From NCBI RefSeq assembly GCF_048773025.1, contig NW_027413960.1, forward strand, positions 3,599,945-3,663,944: a stretch of DNA of 64,000 bases, written 5' to 3'. The DNA comes from Camelus bactrianus (Eukaryota; Chordata; Mammalia; Artiodactyla; Camelidae). Below are positions 9,268 to 21,900 of this stretch, one piece after another (the stretch's first letter is position 1; each line of letters begins with the position of its first letter). Position numbers and translations under genes: made by a program. Under the pieces are notes generated by a model. That model was not told where the DNA came from. It saw only the letters and a list, made by a program, of their open reading frames with translations, and ran no database searches.

Positions 9268-12102
9268 GTTGCAGGAGAAACTTTTACTCTGGTTTCTCAG
9301 TCTGTTTCCTAGTGCCGGTTTGAAGTTCCTGCAGTTTTCACTGTAAAACCGAGTTGGAGCTAGTACCTCCCCATATATATGTATGGGGTGGAGTTCGCTA
9401 CTGAAGAGAAACTTTGTGTTCCCAACAAGCTAGGTGAAGGACGGCTTTCACACACACTTATGTCTCAGAACTGAGCGTGTGGAGAGACGTTCGTTCATCT
9501 AGCACAAAGGGAACGGGTTGCAGGAGAAACTTTTACTCTGGTTTCTCTGTCTGTTTCCTAGTGCAGGTTTGAAGTTCCTGCAGTTTTCACTGTAAAACCG
9601 AGTTGGAGCTAGTACCTCCCCATATATATGTATGGACTGGAGTTTGCAACTGAAGAAAAACTTTGTGTTCCCAACAAGCTAGGTGAAGGACGGCTTTCAC
9701 ACACACTTATCTCTCAGAACTGAGCATGTGGAGAGTCGTTCGTTCATCTAGCACAAAGGGAACGGGTTGCAGGAGAAACTTTTCCTCTGGTTTCTCAGTC
9801 TGTTTCCTAGTGCCGGTTTGAAGTTCCTGCAGTTATCACTGTAAAACCGGGTTGGAGCTAGTACCTCCCCATAAATATGTATGGAGTGGAGTTTGCAACT
9901 GAAGAGAAACTTTGTGTTCCCAACAAGCTAGGTGAAGGACGGCTTTCACACACACTTATCTGTCAGAACTGAGCTTGTGGAGAGACGTTCGTTCATCTAG
10001 CACAAAGGGAACGGGTTGCTGGAGAAACTTTTACTCTGGTTTCTCAGTCTGTTTCCTAGTGCTGGTTTGAAGTTCCTGCAGTTTTCACTGTAAAACCGAG
10101 TTGGAGCTAGTACCTCCCCATATATATGTATGGTGTGGAGTTTGCAACTGAAGAGAAACTTTGTGTTCCCAACAAGCTAGGTGAAGGACGGCTTTCACAC
10201 ACACTTATCTCTCAGAACTGAGCATGTGGAGAGACGTTCGTTCATCTAGCCCAAAGGGAACGGGTTGCAGGAGAAACTTTTACTCTGGTTTCTCAGTCTG
10301 TTTACTACTGCCGGTTTGAATTTCCTGCAGTTTTCACTGTAAAACCGGGTTGGAGCTAGTACCTCCCCATAAATATTTATGGAGTGGAGTTTGCAACTGA
10401 AGAGAAACTTTGTGTTCCCAACAAGCTAGGTGAAGAACGGCTTTCACACACACTTTTCTCTCAGAACTGAGCATGTGGAGAGACGTTCATTCATCTAGCA
10501 CAAAGGGAACGGGTTGCAGGAGAAGCTTTTACTCTGGTTTCTCAGTCTGTTTCCTAGTGCCGGTTTGAAGTTCCTGCAGTTTTCACTGTAAAACCGAGTT
10601 GGAGCTAGTACCTCCCCATATATATGTATGGATTGGAGTTTGCAACTGAAGAGAAACTTTGTCTTCCCAACAAGATAGGTGAAGGACGGCTTTCACACAC
10701 ACTTATCTCTCAGAACTGAGCATGTGGAGAGACGTTCGTTCATCTAGCACAAAGGGAACGAGTTGCAGGAGAAACTTTTACTCTGGTTTCTCAGTCTGTT
10801 TACTACTGCCGGTTTGAAGTTCCTGCAGTTTTCACTGTAAAACCGAGTTGGAGCTAGTTCCTCCCCATATATATGTATGGAGTGGAGTTTGCAACTGAAG
10901 AGAAACTTTGTGTTCCCAACAAGCTAGGTGAAGGACGGCTTTCACACACATTATCTCTCAGAAATGAGCTTGTGGAGAGACGTTCGTTCATCTAGCACAA
11001 AGGGAACGGGTTGCAGGTGAAACTTTTACTCTGGTTTCTCAGTCTGTTTCCTAGTGCCGGTTTGAAGTTCCTGCAGTTTTCACTGTAAAACCGAGTTGGA
11101 GCTAGTACCTCCCCATATATATGTATGGAGTGGAATTTGCAACTGAAGGGAAACTTTGTATTCCCAACAAGCTAGGTGAAGGACGGCTTTCACACACAAT
11201 TATCTCTCAGAACTGAGCGTGTGGAGAGACGTTCGTTCATCTAGCACAAAGGGAACGGGTTGCAGGTAAAACTTTTCCTCTGGTTTCTCAGTCTGTTTCC
11301 TAGTGCCGGTGTGAAGTTCCTGCAGTTTTCACTGTAAAACCGAGTTGGAGCTTGTACTTCCCCATATATATGTATGGAGTGGAGTTTGCAACTGAAGAGA
11401 AACTTTGTGTTCCCAACAAGCTAGGTGAAGGACGGCTTTCACACACACTTATCTGTCAGATCTGAGCATGTGGAGAGACGTTCGTTCATCTTCCACAAAA
11501 GGAACGGATTGCAGGCGAAACTTTTACTCTGGTTTCTCAGTCTGTTTCCTAGTGCCGGTTTGAAGTTCCTGCAGTTTTCACTGTAAAACCGAGTTGGAGC
11601 TAGTACCTCCCCATATATATGTATGGAGTGATGTTTGCTACTGAAGAGAAACTTTGTATTCCCAACAAGCTAGGTAAAGAACGGCTTTCACACACACTTA
11701 TCTCTCAGATCTGAGCATGTGGAGAGACGTTCGTTCATCTTGCACAACGGGAAAGGGTTGCAGGAGAAACTTTTACTCTGTTTTCTCAGTCTGTTTCCTA
11801 GTGCCGGTTTGAAGTTCCTGCAGTTTTCACTGTAAAACCGAGTTGGATTTGGTACCTCCCCATATATATGTATGGACTGGAGTTTGCATCTGAAGAGAAA
11901 CTTTGTGTTCCCAAAAAGCCAGGTGAAGAACGGCTTTCACACACACTTATCTCTCAGAACTGAGCATGTGGAGAGACGTTCGTTCATCTAGCACAAAGGG
12001 AACGAGTTGCAGGAGAAACTTTTACTCTGGTTTCTCAGTCTGTTTCCTAGTGGCGGTTTGAAGTTCCTGCAGTTTTCACTGTAAAACCGAGTTGGAGCTA
12101 GT
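9268..12102 (+). repeat. 11-monomer HOR unit, second copy
   Basis: Tandem copy of 6530-9267. Identity continues about 97 bp beyond one period, to 12,102, where GCTAGTTCC replaces GCTAGTACC. The ACGGGAAAG marker is at 9009 in the first copy and 11,747 in the second. The left junction falls at GTTGCAGG: 6522 and 6529 differ from their partners and everything after 6530 agrees. Confidence 0.9.
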
Positions 12103-12773
12103 TCCTCCCCATATATATGTATGGAGTGGAGTTTGCAACTGAAGAGAAACTTTGTGTTCCCAACAAGCTAGGTGAAGGACGGCTTTCACACACACTTATC
12201 TCTCAGAACTGAGCATGTGGAGAGACGTTCGTTCATCTAGCCCAAAGGGAACGGGGTGCAGGAGAAACTTTTACTCTGGTTTCTCAGTCTGTTTACTACT
12301 GCCGGTTTGAATTTCCTGCAGTTTTCACTGTAAAACCGGGTTGGAGCTAGTACCTCCCCATAAATATGTATGGAATGGAGTTTGCAACTGAAGAGAAACT
12401 TTGTGTTCCCAACAAGCTAGGTGAAGAACGGCTTTCACACACACTTTTCTCTCAGAACTGAGCATGTGGAGAGACGTTCGTTCATCTAGCACAAAGGGAA
12501 CGGGTTGCAGGAGAAGCTTTTACTCTGGTTTCTCAGTCTGTTTCCTAGTGCCGGTTTGAAGTTCCTGCAGTTTTCACTGTAAAACCGAGTTGGAGCTAGT
12601 ACCTCCCCATATATATGTATGGATTGGAGTTTGCAACTGAAGAGAAACTTTGTCTTCCCAACAAGATAGGTGAAGGACGGCTTTCACACACACTTATCTC
12701 TCAGAAATGAGCTTGTGGAGAGACGTTCGTTCATCTAGCACAAAGGGAACGATTTGCAGAGGAAACTTTTCCC
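12103..12773 (+). repeat. linking satellite monomers
   Basis: About 2.7 ordinary monomers between the 11-monomer and 5-monomer regions. They carry GCTAGTTCC, AGCCCAAAGG with TTACTACTGCCGG, CATAAATATG with GAAGAACGG, and CTTCCCAACAAGATAGG, in the order also seen near 7.5-7.9 kb and 10.2-10.7 kb. Nothing else is present. Confidence 0.8.
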
Positions 12774-15700
12774 CTGGTTTCTCAGTCTGTTTTCTAGTGC
12801 CGGTTTGAAGTTCCTGCAGTTTTCACTGTAAAACCGAGTTGGAGCTAGTACCTCCCCATATATATGTATGGAGTGGAATTTGCAACTGAAGAGAAACTTT
12901 GTATTCCCAACAAGCTAGGTAAAGAACGGCTTTCACACACACTTATCTCTCAGAACTGAGCATGTGGAGAGACGTTCGTTCATCTAGAACAACGGGAAAG
13001 GGTTGCAGGAGAAACTTTTACTCTGTTTTCTCAGTCTGTTTCCTAGTGCCGGTTTGAAGTTCCTGCAGTTTTCACTGTAAAACCGAGTTGGAGCTAGTAC
13101 TTCCCCATATATATGTATGGACTGGAGTTTGCATCTGAAGAGAAACTTTGTGTTCCCAAAAAGCCAGGTGAAGGACGGCTTTCACACACACTTATCTCTC
13201 AGAACTGAGCATGTGGAGAGACGTTCGTTCATCTAGCACAAAGGGAACGAGTTGCAGGAGAAACTTTTACTCTGGTTTCTCAGTCTGTTTACTACTGCCG
13301 GTTTGAAGTTCCTGCAGTTTTCACTGTAAAACCGAGTTGGAGCTAGTTCCTCCCCATATATATGTATGGAGTGGAGTTTGCAACTGAAGAGAAACTTTGT
13401 GTTCCCAACAAGCTAGGTGAAGGACGGCTTTCACACACACTTATCTCTCAGAAATGAGCTTGTGGAGAGACGTTCGTTCATCTAGCACAAAGGGAACGGG
13501 TTGCAGGTGAAACTTTTACTCTGGTTTCTCAGTCTGTTTCCTAGTGCCGGTTTGAAGTTCCTGCAGTTTTCACTGTAAAACCGAGTTGGAGCTAGTACCT
13601 CCCCATATATATGTATGGAGTGGAATTTGCAACTGAAGGGAAACTTTGTATTCCCAACAAGCTAGGTGAAGGACGGCTTTCACACACAATTATCTCTCAG
13701 AACTGAGCGTGTGGAGAGACGTTCGTTCATCTAGCACAAAGGGAACGGGTTGCAGGTAAAACTTTTCCTCTGGTTTCTCAGTCTGTTTCCTAGTGCCGGT
13801 GTGAAGTTCCTGCAGTTTTCACTGTAAAACCGAGTTGGAGCTTGTAGTTCCCCATATATATGTATGGAGTGGAGTTTGCAACTGAAGAGAAACTTTGTGT
13901 TCCCAACAAGCTATGTGAAGTACGGCTTTCACACACACTTATCTGTCAGATCTGAGCATGTGGAGAGACGTTCGTTCATCTTCCACAAAAGGAACGGATT
14001 GCAGGCGAAACTTTTACTCTGGTTTCTCAGTCTGTTTTCTAGTGCCGGTTTGAAGTTCCTGCAGTTTTCACTGTAAAACCGAGTTGGAGCTAGTACCTCC
14101 CCATATATATGTATGGAGTGGAATTTGCAACTGAAGAGAAACTTTGTATTCCCAACAAGCTAGGTAAAGAACGGCTTTCACACACACTTATCTCTCAGAA
14201 CTGAGCATGTGGAGAGACGTTCGTTCATCTAGCACAACGGGAAAGGGTTGCAGGAGAAACTTTTACTCTGTTTTCTCAGTCTGTTTCCTAGTGCCGGTTT
14301 GAAGTTCCTGCAGTTTTCACTGTAAAACCGAGTTGGAGCTAGTACTTCCCCATATATATGTATGGACTGGAGTTTGCATCTGAAGAGAAACTTTGTGTTC
14401 CCAAAAAGCCAGGTGAAGGACGGCTTTCACACACACTTATCTCTCAGAACTGAGCATGTGGAGAGACGTTCGTTCATCTAGCACAAAGGGAACGAGTTGC
14501 AGGAGAAACTTTTACTCTGGTTTCTCAGTCTGTTTACTACTGCCGGTTTGAAGTTCCTGCAGTTTTCACTGTAAAACCGAGTTGGAGCTAGTTCCTCCCC
14601 ATATATATGTATGGAGTGGAGTTTGCAACTGAAGAGAAACTTTGTGTTCCCAACAAGCTAGGTGAAGGACGGCTTTCACACACACTTATCTCTCAGAAAT
14701 GAGCTTGTGGAGAGACGTTCGTTCATCTAGCACAAAGGGAACGGGTTGCAGGTGAAACTTTTACTCTGGTTTCTCAGTCTGTTTCCTAGTGCCGGTTTGA
14801 AATTCCTGCAGTTTTCACTGTAAAACCGAGTTGGAGCTAGTACCTACCCATATATATGTATGGAGTGGAATTTGCAACTGAAGGGAAACTTTGTATTCCC
14901 AACAAGCTAGGTGAAGGACGGCTTTCACACACAATTATCTCTCAGAACTGAGCGTGTGGAGAGACGTTCGTTCATCTAGCACAAAGGGAACGGGTTGCAG
15001 GTAAAACTTTTCCTCTGGTTTCTCAGTCTGTTTCCTAGTGCCGGTGTGAAGTTCCTGCAGTTTTCACTGTAAAACCGAGTTGGAGCTTGTAGTTCCCCAT
15101 ATATATGTATGGAGTGGAGTTTGCAACTGAAGAGAAACTTTGTGTTCCCAACAAGCTATGTGAAGTACGGCTTTCACACACACTTATCTGTCAGATCTGA
15201 GCATGTGGAGAGACGTTCGTTCATCTTCCACAAAAGGAACGGATTGCAGGCGAAACTTTTACTCTGGTTTCTCAGTCTGTTTCCTAGTGCCGGTTTGAAG
15301 TTCCTGCAGTTTTCACTGTAAAACCGAGTTGGAGCTAGTACCTCCCCATATATATGTATGGAGTGGTGTTTGCTACTGAAGAGAAACTTTGTATTCCCAA
15401 CAAGCTAGGTAAAGAACGGCTTTCACACACACTTATCTCTCAGAACTGAGCATGTGGAGAGACGTTCGTTCATCTTGCACAACGGGAAAGTGTTGCAGGA
15501 GAAACTTTTACTCTGTTTTCTCAGTCTGTTTCCTAGTGCCGGTTTGAAGTTCCTGCAGTTTTCACTGTAAAACCGAGTTGGAGTTGGTACCTCCCCATAT
15601 ATATGTATGGACTGGAGTTTGCATCTGAAGAGAAACTTTGTGTTCCCAAAAAGCCAGGTGAAAAACGGCTTTCACACACACTTATCTCTCAGAACTGAGC

Positions 15701-16637
15701 ATGTGGAGAGACGTTCGTTCATCTAGCACAAAGGGAACGAGTTGCAGGAGAAACTTTTACTCTGGTTTCTCAGTCTGTTTCCTAGTGCCGGTTTGAAGTT
15801 CCTGCAGTTTTCACTGTAAAACCGAGTTGGAGCTAGTTCCTCCCCATATATATGTATGGAGTGGAGTTTGCAACTGAAGAGAAACTTTGTGTTCCCAACA
15901 AGCTAGGTGAAGGACGGCTTTCACACACACTTATCTCTCAGAAATGAGCTTGTGGAGAGACGTTCGTTCATCTAGCACAAAGGGAACGGGTTGCAGGTGA
16001 AACTTTTACTCTGGTTTCTCAGTCTGTTTCCTAGTGCCGGTTTGAAGTTCCTGCAATTTTCACTGTAAAACCGAGTTGGAGCTAGTACCTACCCATATAT
16101 ATGTATGGAGTGGAATTTGCAACTGAAGGGAAACTTTGTATTCCCAACAAGCTAGGTGAAGGACGGCTTTCACACACAATTATCTCTCAGAACTGAGCGT
16201 GTGGAGAGACGTTCGTTCATCTAGCACAAAGGGAACGGGTTGCAGGTAAAACTTTTCCTCTGGTTTCTCAGTCTGTTTCCTAGTGCCGTTGTGAAGTTCC
16301 TGCAGTTTTCACTGTAAAACCGAGTTGGAGCTTGTACTTCCCCATATATATGTATGGAGTGGAGTTTGCAACTGAAGAGAAACTTTGTGTTCCCAACAAG
16401 CTAGGTGAAGGACGGCTTTCACACACACTTATCTGTCAGATCTGAGCATGTGGAGAGACGTTCGTTCATCTTCCACAAAAGGAACGGATTGCAGGCGAAA
16501 CTTTTACTCTGGTTTCTCAGTCTGTTTCTTAGTGCCGGTTTGAAGTTCCTGCAGTTTTCACTGTAAAACCGAGTTGGAGCTAGTACCTCCCCATATATAT
16601 GTATGGAGTGGTGTTTGCTACTGAAGAGAAACTTTGT
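12774..16637 (+). repeat. 5-monomer HOR, about three tandem copies (1245 bp each)
   Basis: The offset is exactly 5 x 249 = 1245 bp. ACGGGAAAG is at 12,992, 14,237 and 15,482. ATCTTCCAC markers are at 13,980, 15,225 and 16,470. CTTGTAGTTCCCC occurs in the first two copies but is CTTGTACTTCCCC in the third, while TACCTACCCA occurs in copies two and three (14,841 and 16,086). This staggered sharing shows that copies two and three exchanged or duplicated separately from copies one and two. Identity starts at 12,774/14,019 and fades at about 16,637. No length change occurs anywhere in this interval. Confidence 0.9.
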
Positions 16638-18986
16638 GTTCCCAACAAGCTAGGTGAAGGACGGCTTTCACACACACTTATCTCTCAGAACTGAGCGTGT
16701 GGAGAGACGTTCGTTCATCTAGCACAAAGGGAACGGGTTACAGGAGAAACTTTTACTCTGGTTTCTCTGTCTGTTTCCTATTGCAGGTTTGAATTTCCTG
16801 CAGTTTTCACTGTAAAACTGAGTTGGAGCTAGTACCTCCCCATATATATGTATGGACTGGAGTTTGCAACTGAACAGAAACTTTGTGTTCCCAACAAGCT
16901 AGGTGAAGAACGGCTTTCACACACACTTTTCTCTCAGAACTGAGCATGTGGAGAGACGTTCATTCATCTAGCACAAAGGGAACGGGTTGCAGGAGAAGCA
17001 TATATTCTGGTTTCTCAGTCTGTTTCCTAGTGCCGGTTTGAAGTTCCTTCAGTTTTCACTGTAAAACCGAGTTGGAGCTAGTACCTCCCCATATATATGT
17101 ATGGATTGGAGTTTGCAACTGAAGAGAAACTTTGTCTTCCCAACAAGATAGGTGAAGGACGGCTTTCACACACACTTATCTCTCAGAAATGAGCTTGTGG
17201 AGAGACGTTCGTTCATCTAGCACAAAGGGAACGATTTGCAGAGGAAACTTTTACTCTGGTTTCTCAGTCTGTTTTCTAGTGCCGGTTTGAAGTTCCTGCA
17301 GTTTTCACTGTAAAACCGAGTTGGAGCTAGTACCTCCCCATATATATGTATGGAGTGGAATTTGCAACTGAAGAGAAACTTTGTATTCCCAACAAGCTAG
17401 GTAAAGAACGGCTTTCACACACACTTATCTCTCAGAACTGAGCATGTGGAGAGACGTTCGTTCATCTAGCACAACGGGAAAGGGTTGCAGGAGAAACTTT
17501 TACTCTGTTTTCTCAGTCTGTTTCCTAGTGCCGGTTTGAAGTTCCTGCAGTTTTCACTGTAAAACCGAGTTGGAGCTAGTACCTCCCCATATATATGTAT
17601 GGATTGGAGTTTGCAACTGAAGAGAAACTTTGTGTTCCCAAAAAGCCAGGTGAAGGACGGCTTTCACACACACTTATCTCTCAGAACTGAGCATGTGGAG
17701 AGACGTTCGTTCATCTAGCACAAAGGGAACGAGTTGCAGGAGAAACTTTTACTCTGGTTTCTCAGTCTGTTTACTACTGCCGGTTTGAAGTTCCTGCAGT
17801 TTTCACTGTAAAACCGAGTTGGAGCTAGTACCTCCCCATATATATGTATGGAGTGGAGTTTGCAACTGAAGAGAAACTTTGTCTTCCCAACAAGCTAGGT
17901 GAAGGACGGCTTTCACACACACTTATCTCTCAGAAATGAGCTTGTGGAGAGACGTTCGTCCATCTAGCACAAAGGGAACGGGTTGCAGGTGAAACTTTTA
18001 CTCTGGTTTCTCAGTCTGTTTCCTAGTGCCGGTTTGAAGTTCCTGCAGTTTTCACTGTAAAACCGAGTTGGAGCTAGTACCTCCCAATATATATGTATGG
18101 AGTGGAATTTGCAACTGAAGGGAAACTTTGTATTCCCAACAAGCTAGGTGAAGGACGGCTTTCACACACAATTATCTCTCAGAACTGAGCGTGTGGAGAG
18201 ACGTTCGTTCATCTAGCACAAAGGGAACGGGTTGCAGGTAAAACTTTTCCTCTGGTTTCTCAGTCTGTTTCCTAGTGCCGGTGTGAAGTTCCTGCAGTTT
18301 TCACTGTAAAACCGAGTTGGAGCTTGTACTTCCCCATATATATGTATGGAGTGGAGTTTGCAACTGAAGAGAAACTTTGTGTTCCCAACAAGCTAGGTGA
18401 AGGACGGCATTCACACACACTTATCTGTCAGATCTGAGCATGTGGAGAGACGTTCGTTCATCTTCCACAAAAGGAACGGATTGCAGGAGAAACTTTTACT
18501 CTGGTTTCTCAGTCTGTTTCCTAGTGCCGGTTTGAAGTTCCTGCAGTTTTCACTGTAAAACCGACTTGGAGCTAGTACCTCCCCATATATATGTATGGAG
18601 TGGTGTTTGCTACTGAAGAGAAACTTTGTGTTCCCAACAAGCTAGGTGAAGGACGGCTTTCACACACACTTATCTCTCAGAACTGAGCGTGTGGAGAGAC
18701 GTTCGTTCATCTAGCACAAAGGGAACGGTTTGCAGGAGAAACTTTTACTCTGGTTTCTCTGTCTCTTTCCTAGTGCAGGTTTGAAGTTCCTGCAGTTTTC
18801 ACTGTAAAACTGAGTTGGAGCTAGTACCTCCCCATATATATGTATGGACTGGAGTTTGCAACTGAAGAGAAACTTTGTGTTCCCAACAAGCTAGGTGAAG
18901 GATGGCTTTCACACACACTTATCTCTCCGAACTGAGCATGTGGAGAGACGTTCGTTCATCTAGCACAAAGGGAACGGGTTGCAGGA
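16638..18986 (+). repeat. satellite monomers with a further 5-monomer-like unit
   Basis: About 9.4 monomers. The marker ACGGGAAAG at 17,474 lies 1992 bp (8 monomers) after the previous one. From about 17,330 to 18,590 the variant order is that of the 5-monomer unit at 12.9-14.1 kb, so this is a separated fourth copy with three extra monomers in between. Private changes include AGGAGAAGCATATATTC near 16,995, a doubly altered site otherwise read GAAGCTTTTACTC. Confidence 0.75.
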
Positions 18987-21900
18987 GAAACTTTTCCTCT
19001 GGTTTCTCAGTCTGTTTCCTAGTGCCGGTTTGAAGTTCCTGCAGTTTTCACTGTAAAACCGGGTTGGAGCTAGTACCTCCCCATAAATATGTATGGAGTG
19101 GGGTTTGCAACTGAATAGAAACTTTGTGTTCCCAACAAGCTAGGTGAAGGACGGCTTTCACACACACTTATCTGTCAGAACTGAGCATGTGGAGAGACGT
19201 TCGTTCATCTAACACAAAGGGAACGGGTTGCAGGAGAAACTTTTACTCTGGTTTCTCAGTCTGTTTCCTAGTGCCGGTTTGAAGTTCCTGCAGTTTTCAC
19301 TGTAAAACCGGGTTGGAGCTAGTACCTCCCCATAAATATGTATGGAGTGGAGTTTGCAACTGAAGAGAAACTTTGTGTTCCCAACAAGCTAGGTGAAGGA
19401 CGGCTTTCACACACACTTATCTGTCAGAACTGAGCTTGTGGAGAGACGTTCGTTCATCTAGCACAAAGGGAACGGGTTGCAGGAGAAACTTTTACTCTGG
19501 TTTCTCAGTCTGTTTCCTAGTGCTGGTTTGATGTTCCTGCAGTTTTCACTGTAAAACCGAGTTGGAGCTAGTACCTCCCCATATATATGTATGGAGTGGA
19601 GTTTGCAACTGAAGAGAAACTTTGTGTTCCCAACAAGCTAGGTGAAGGACGGCTTTCACACACACTTATCTCTCAGAACTGAGCATGTGGAGAGACGTTC
19701 GTTCATCTAGCACAAAGGGAACGGGTTGCAGGAGAAACTTTTCCTCTGGTTTCTCAGTCTGTTTCCTAGTGCCGGTTTGAAGTTCCTGCAGTTTTCACTG
19801 TAAAACCGGGTTGGAGCTAGTACCTCCCCATAAATAGGAATGGAGTGGAGTTTGCAACTGAAGAGAAACTTTGTGTTCCCAACAAGCTAGGTGAAGGACG
19901 GCTTTAAAACACACTTATCTGTCAGAACTGAGCATGTGGAGAGACGTTCGTTCATCTAGCACAAAGGGAACGGGTTGCAGGAGAAACTTTTACTCTGGTT
20001 TCTCGGTCTGTTTCCTAGTGCCAGTTTGAAGTTCCTGCAGTTTTCACTGTAAAACCGAGTTGGAGCTAGTACCTCCCCATATATATGTATGGAGAGGAGT
20101 TTGCAACTGAAGGAAACTTTGTGTTCCCTACAAGCTAGGTGAAGTACGGCTTTCACACACACTTATCTCTCAGAACTTAGCATGTGGTGAGACGTTCGTT
20201 CATCTAGCACAAAGGGAACGGGTTGCAGGAGAAACTTTTACTCTGGTTTCTCAGTCTGTTTCCTACTGCCGGTTTGAAGTTCCTGCAGTTTTCACTGTAA
20301 AACCGAGTTGGAGCTAGTACCTCCCCATATATATGTATGGAGTGGAGTTTGCAACTGAAGAGAAACTTTGTGTTCCCAATAAGCTAGGTGAAGGACGGCT
20401 TTCACACACAATTATCTCTCAGAAATGAGCTTGTGGAGAGACGTTCGTTCATCTAGCACAAAGGAACGGGTTGCAGGTGAAACTTTTACTCTGGTTTCTC
20501 AGTCTGTTCCTAGTGCCGGTTTGAAGTTCCTGCAGTTTTCACTGTAAAACCGAGTTGGAGCTAGTAACTCCCCATATATATGTCTGGAGTGGAATTTGCA
20601 ACTGAAGGGAAACTTTGTATTCCCAACAAGCTAGGTGAAGGACGGCTTTCACACACAATTATCTCTCAGAACTGAGCGTGTGGAGAGACGTTCGTTCATC
20701 TAGCACAAAGGGAACGGGTTGCAGGACAAACTTTTCCTCTGGTTTCTCAGTCTGTTTCCTAGTGCCGGTTTGAAGTTCCTGCAGTTTTCACTGTAAAACC
20801 GAGTTGGAGCTTGTATTTCCCCATATATATGTATGGAGTGGAGTTTGCAACTGAAGAGAAACTTTGTGTTCCCAACAAGCTAGGTGAAGGACGGCTTTCA
20901 CACACAATTATCTGTCAGATCTGAGCATGTGGAGAGACGTTCGTTCATCTAGCACAAATGGAACGGGTTGCAGGACAAACTTTTACTCTGGTTTCTCAGT
21001 CTGTTTCCTAGTGCCGGTTTGAAGTTCCTGCAGTTTTCACTGTAAAACCGAGTTGGAGCTAGTACCTCCCCATATATATGTATGGGGTGGAGTTTGCTAC
21101 TGAAGAGAAACTTTGTGTTCCCAACAAGCTAGGTGAAGGACGGCTTTCACAAACACTTATGTCTCAGAACTGAGCGTGTGGAGAGAAGTTCGTTCATCTA
21201 GCACAAAGGGAACCGGTTGCAGGAGAAACTTTTACTCTGGTTTCTCTGTCTGTTTCCTAGTGCAGGTTTGAAGCTCCTGCAGTTTTCACTGTAAAACCGA
21301 GTTGGAGCTAGTACCTCCCCATAAATAGGAATGGAGTGGAGTTTGCAACTGAAGAGAAACTTTGTGTTCCCAACAAGCTAGGTGAAGGACGGCTTTCACA
21401 CACACTTATCTCTCAGAACTGAGCATGTGGAGAGACGTTCGTTCATCTAGCCCAAAGGGAACGGGTTGCAGTAGAAACTTTTCCTCTGGTTTCTCAGTCT
21501 GTTTCCTAGTGCCGGTTTGAAGTTCCTGCAGTTTTCACTGTAAAACCGGGTTGGAGCTAGTACCTCCCCATAAATATGTATGGAGTGGAGTTTGCAACTG
21601 AAGAGAAACTTTGTGTTCCCAACAAGCTAGGTGAAGGACGGCTTTCACACACACTTATCTGTCAGAACTGAGCATGTGGAGAGACGTTCGTTCATGTAGC
21701 ACAAAGGGAACGGGTTGCTGGAGAAACTTTTACTCTGGTTTCTCAGTCTGTTTCCTAGTGCTGGTTTGAAGTTCCTGCAGTTTTCACTGTAAAACCGAGT
21801 TGGAGCTAGTACCTCCCCATATATATGTATGGAGTGGAGTTTGCAACTGTAGAGAAACTTTGTGTTCCCAACAAGCTAGGTGAAGGACGGCTTTCACACA

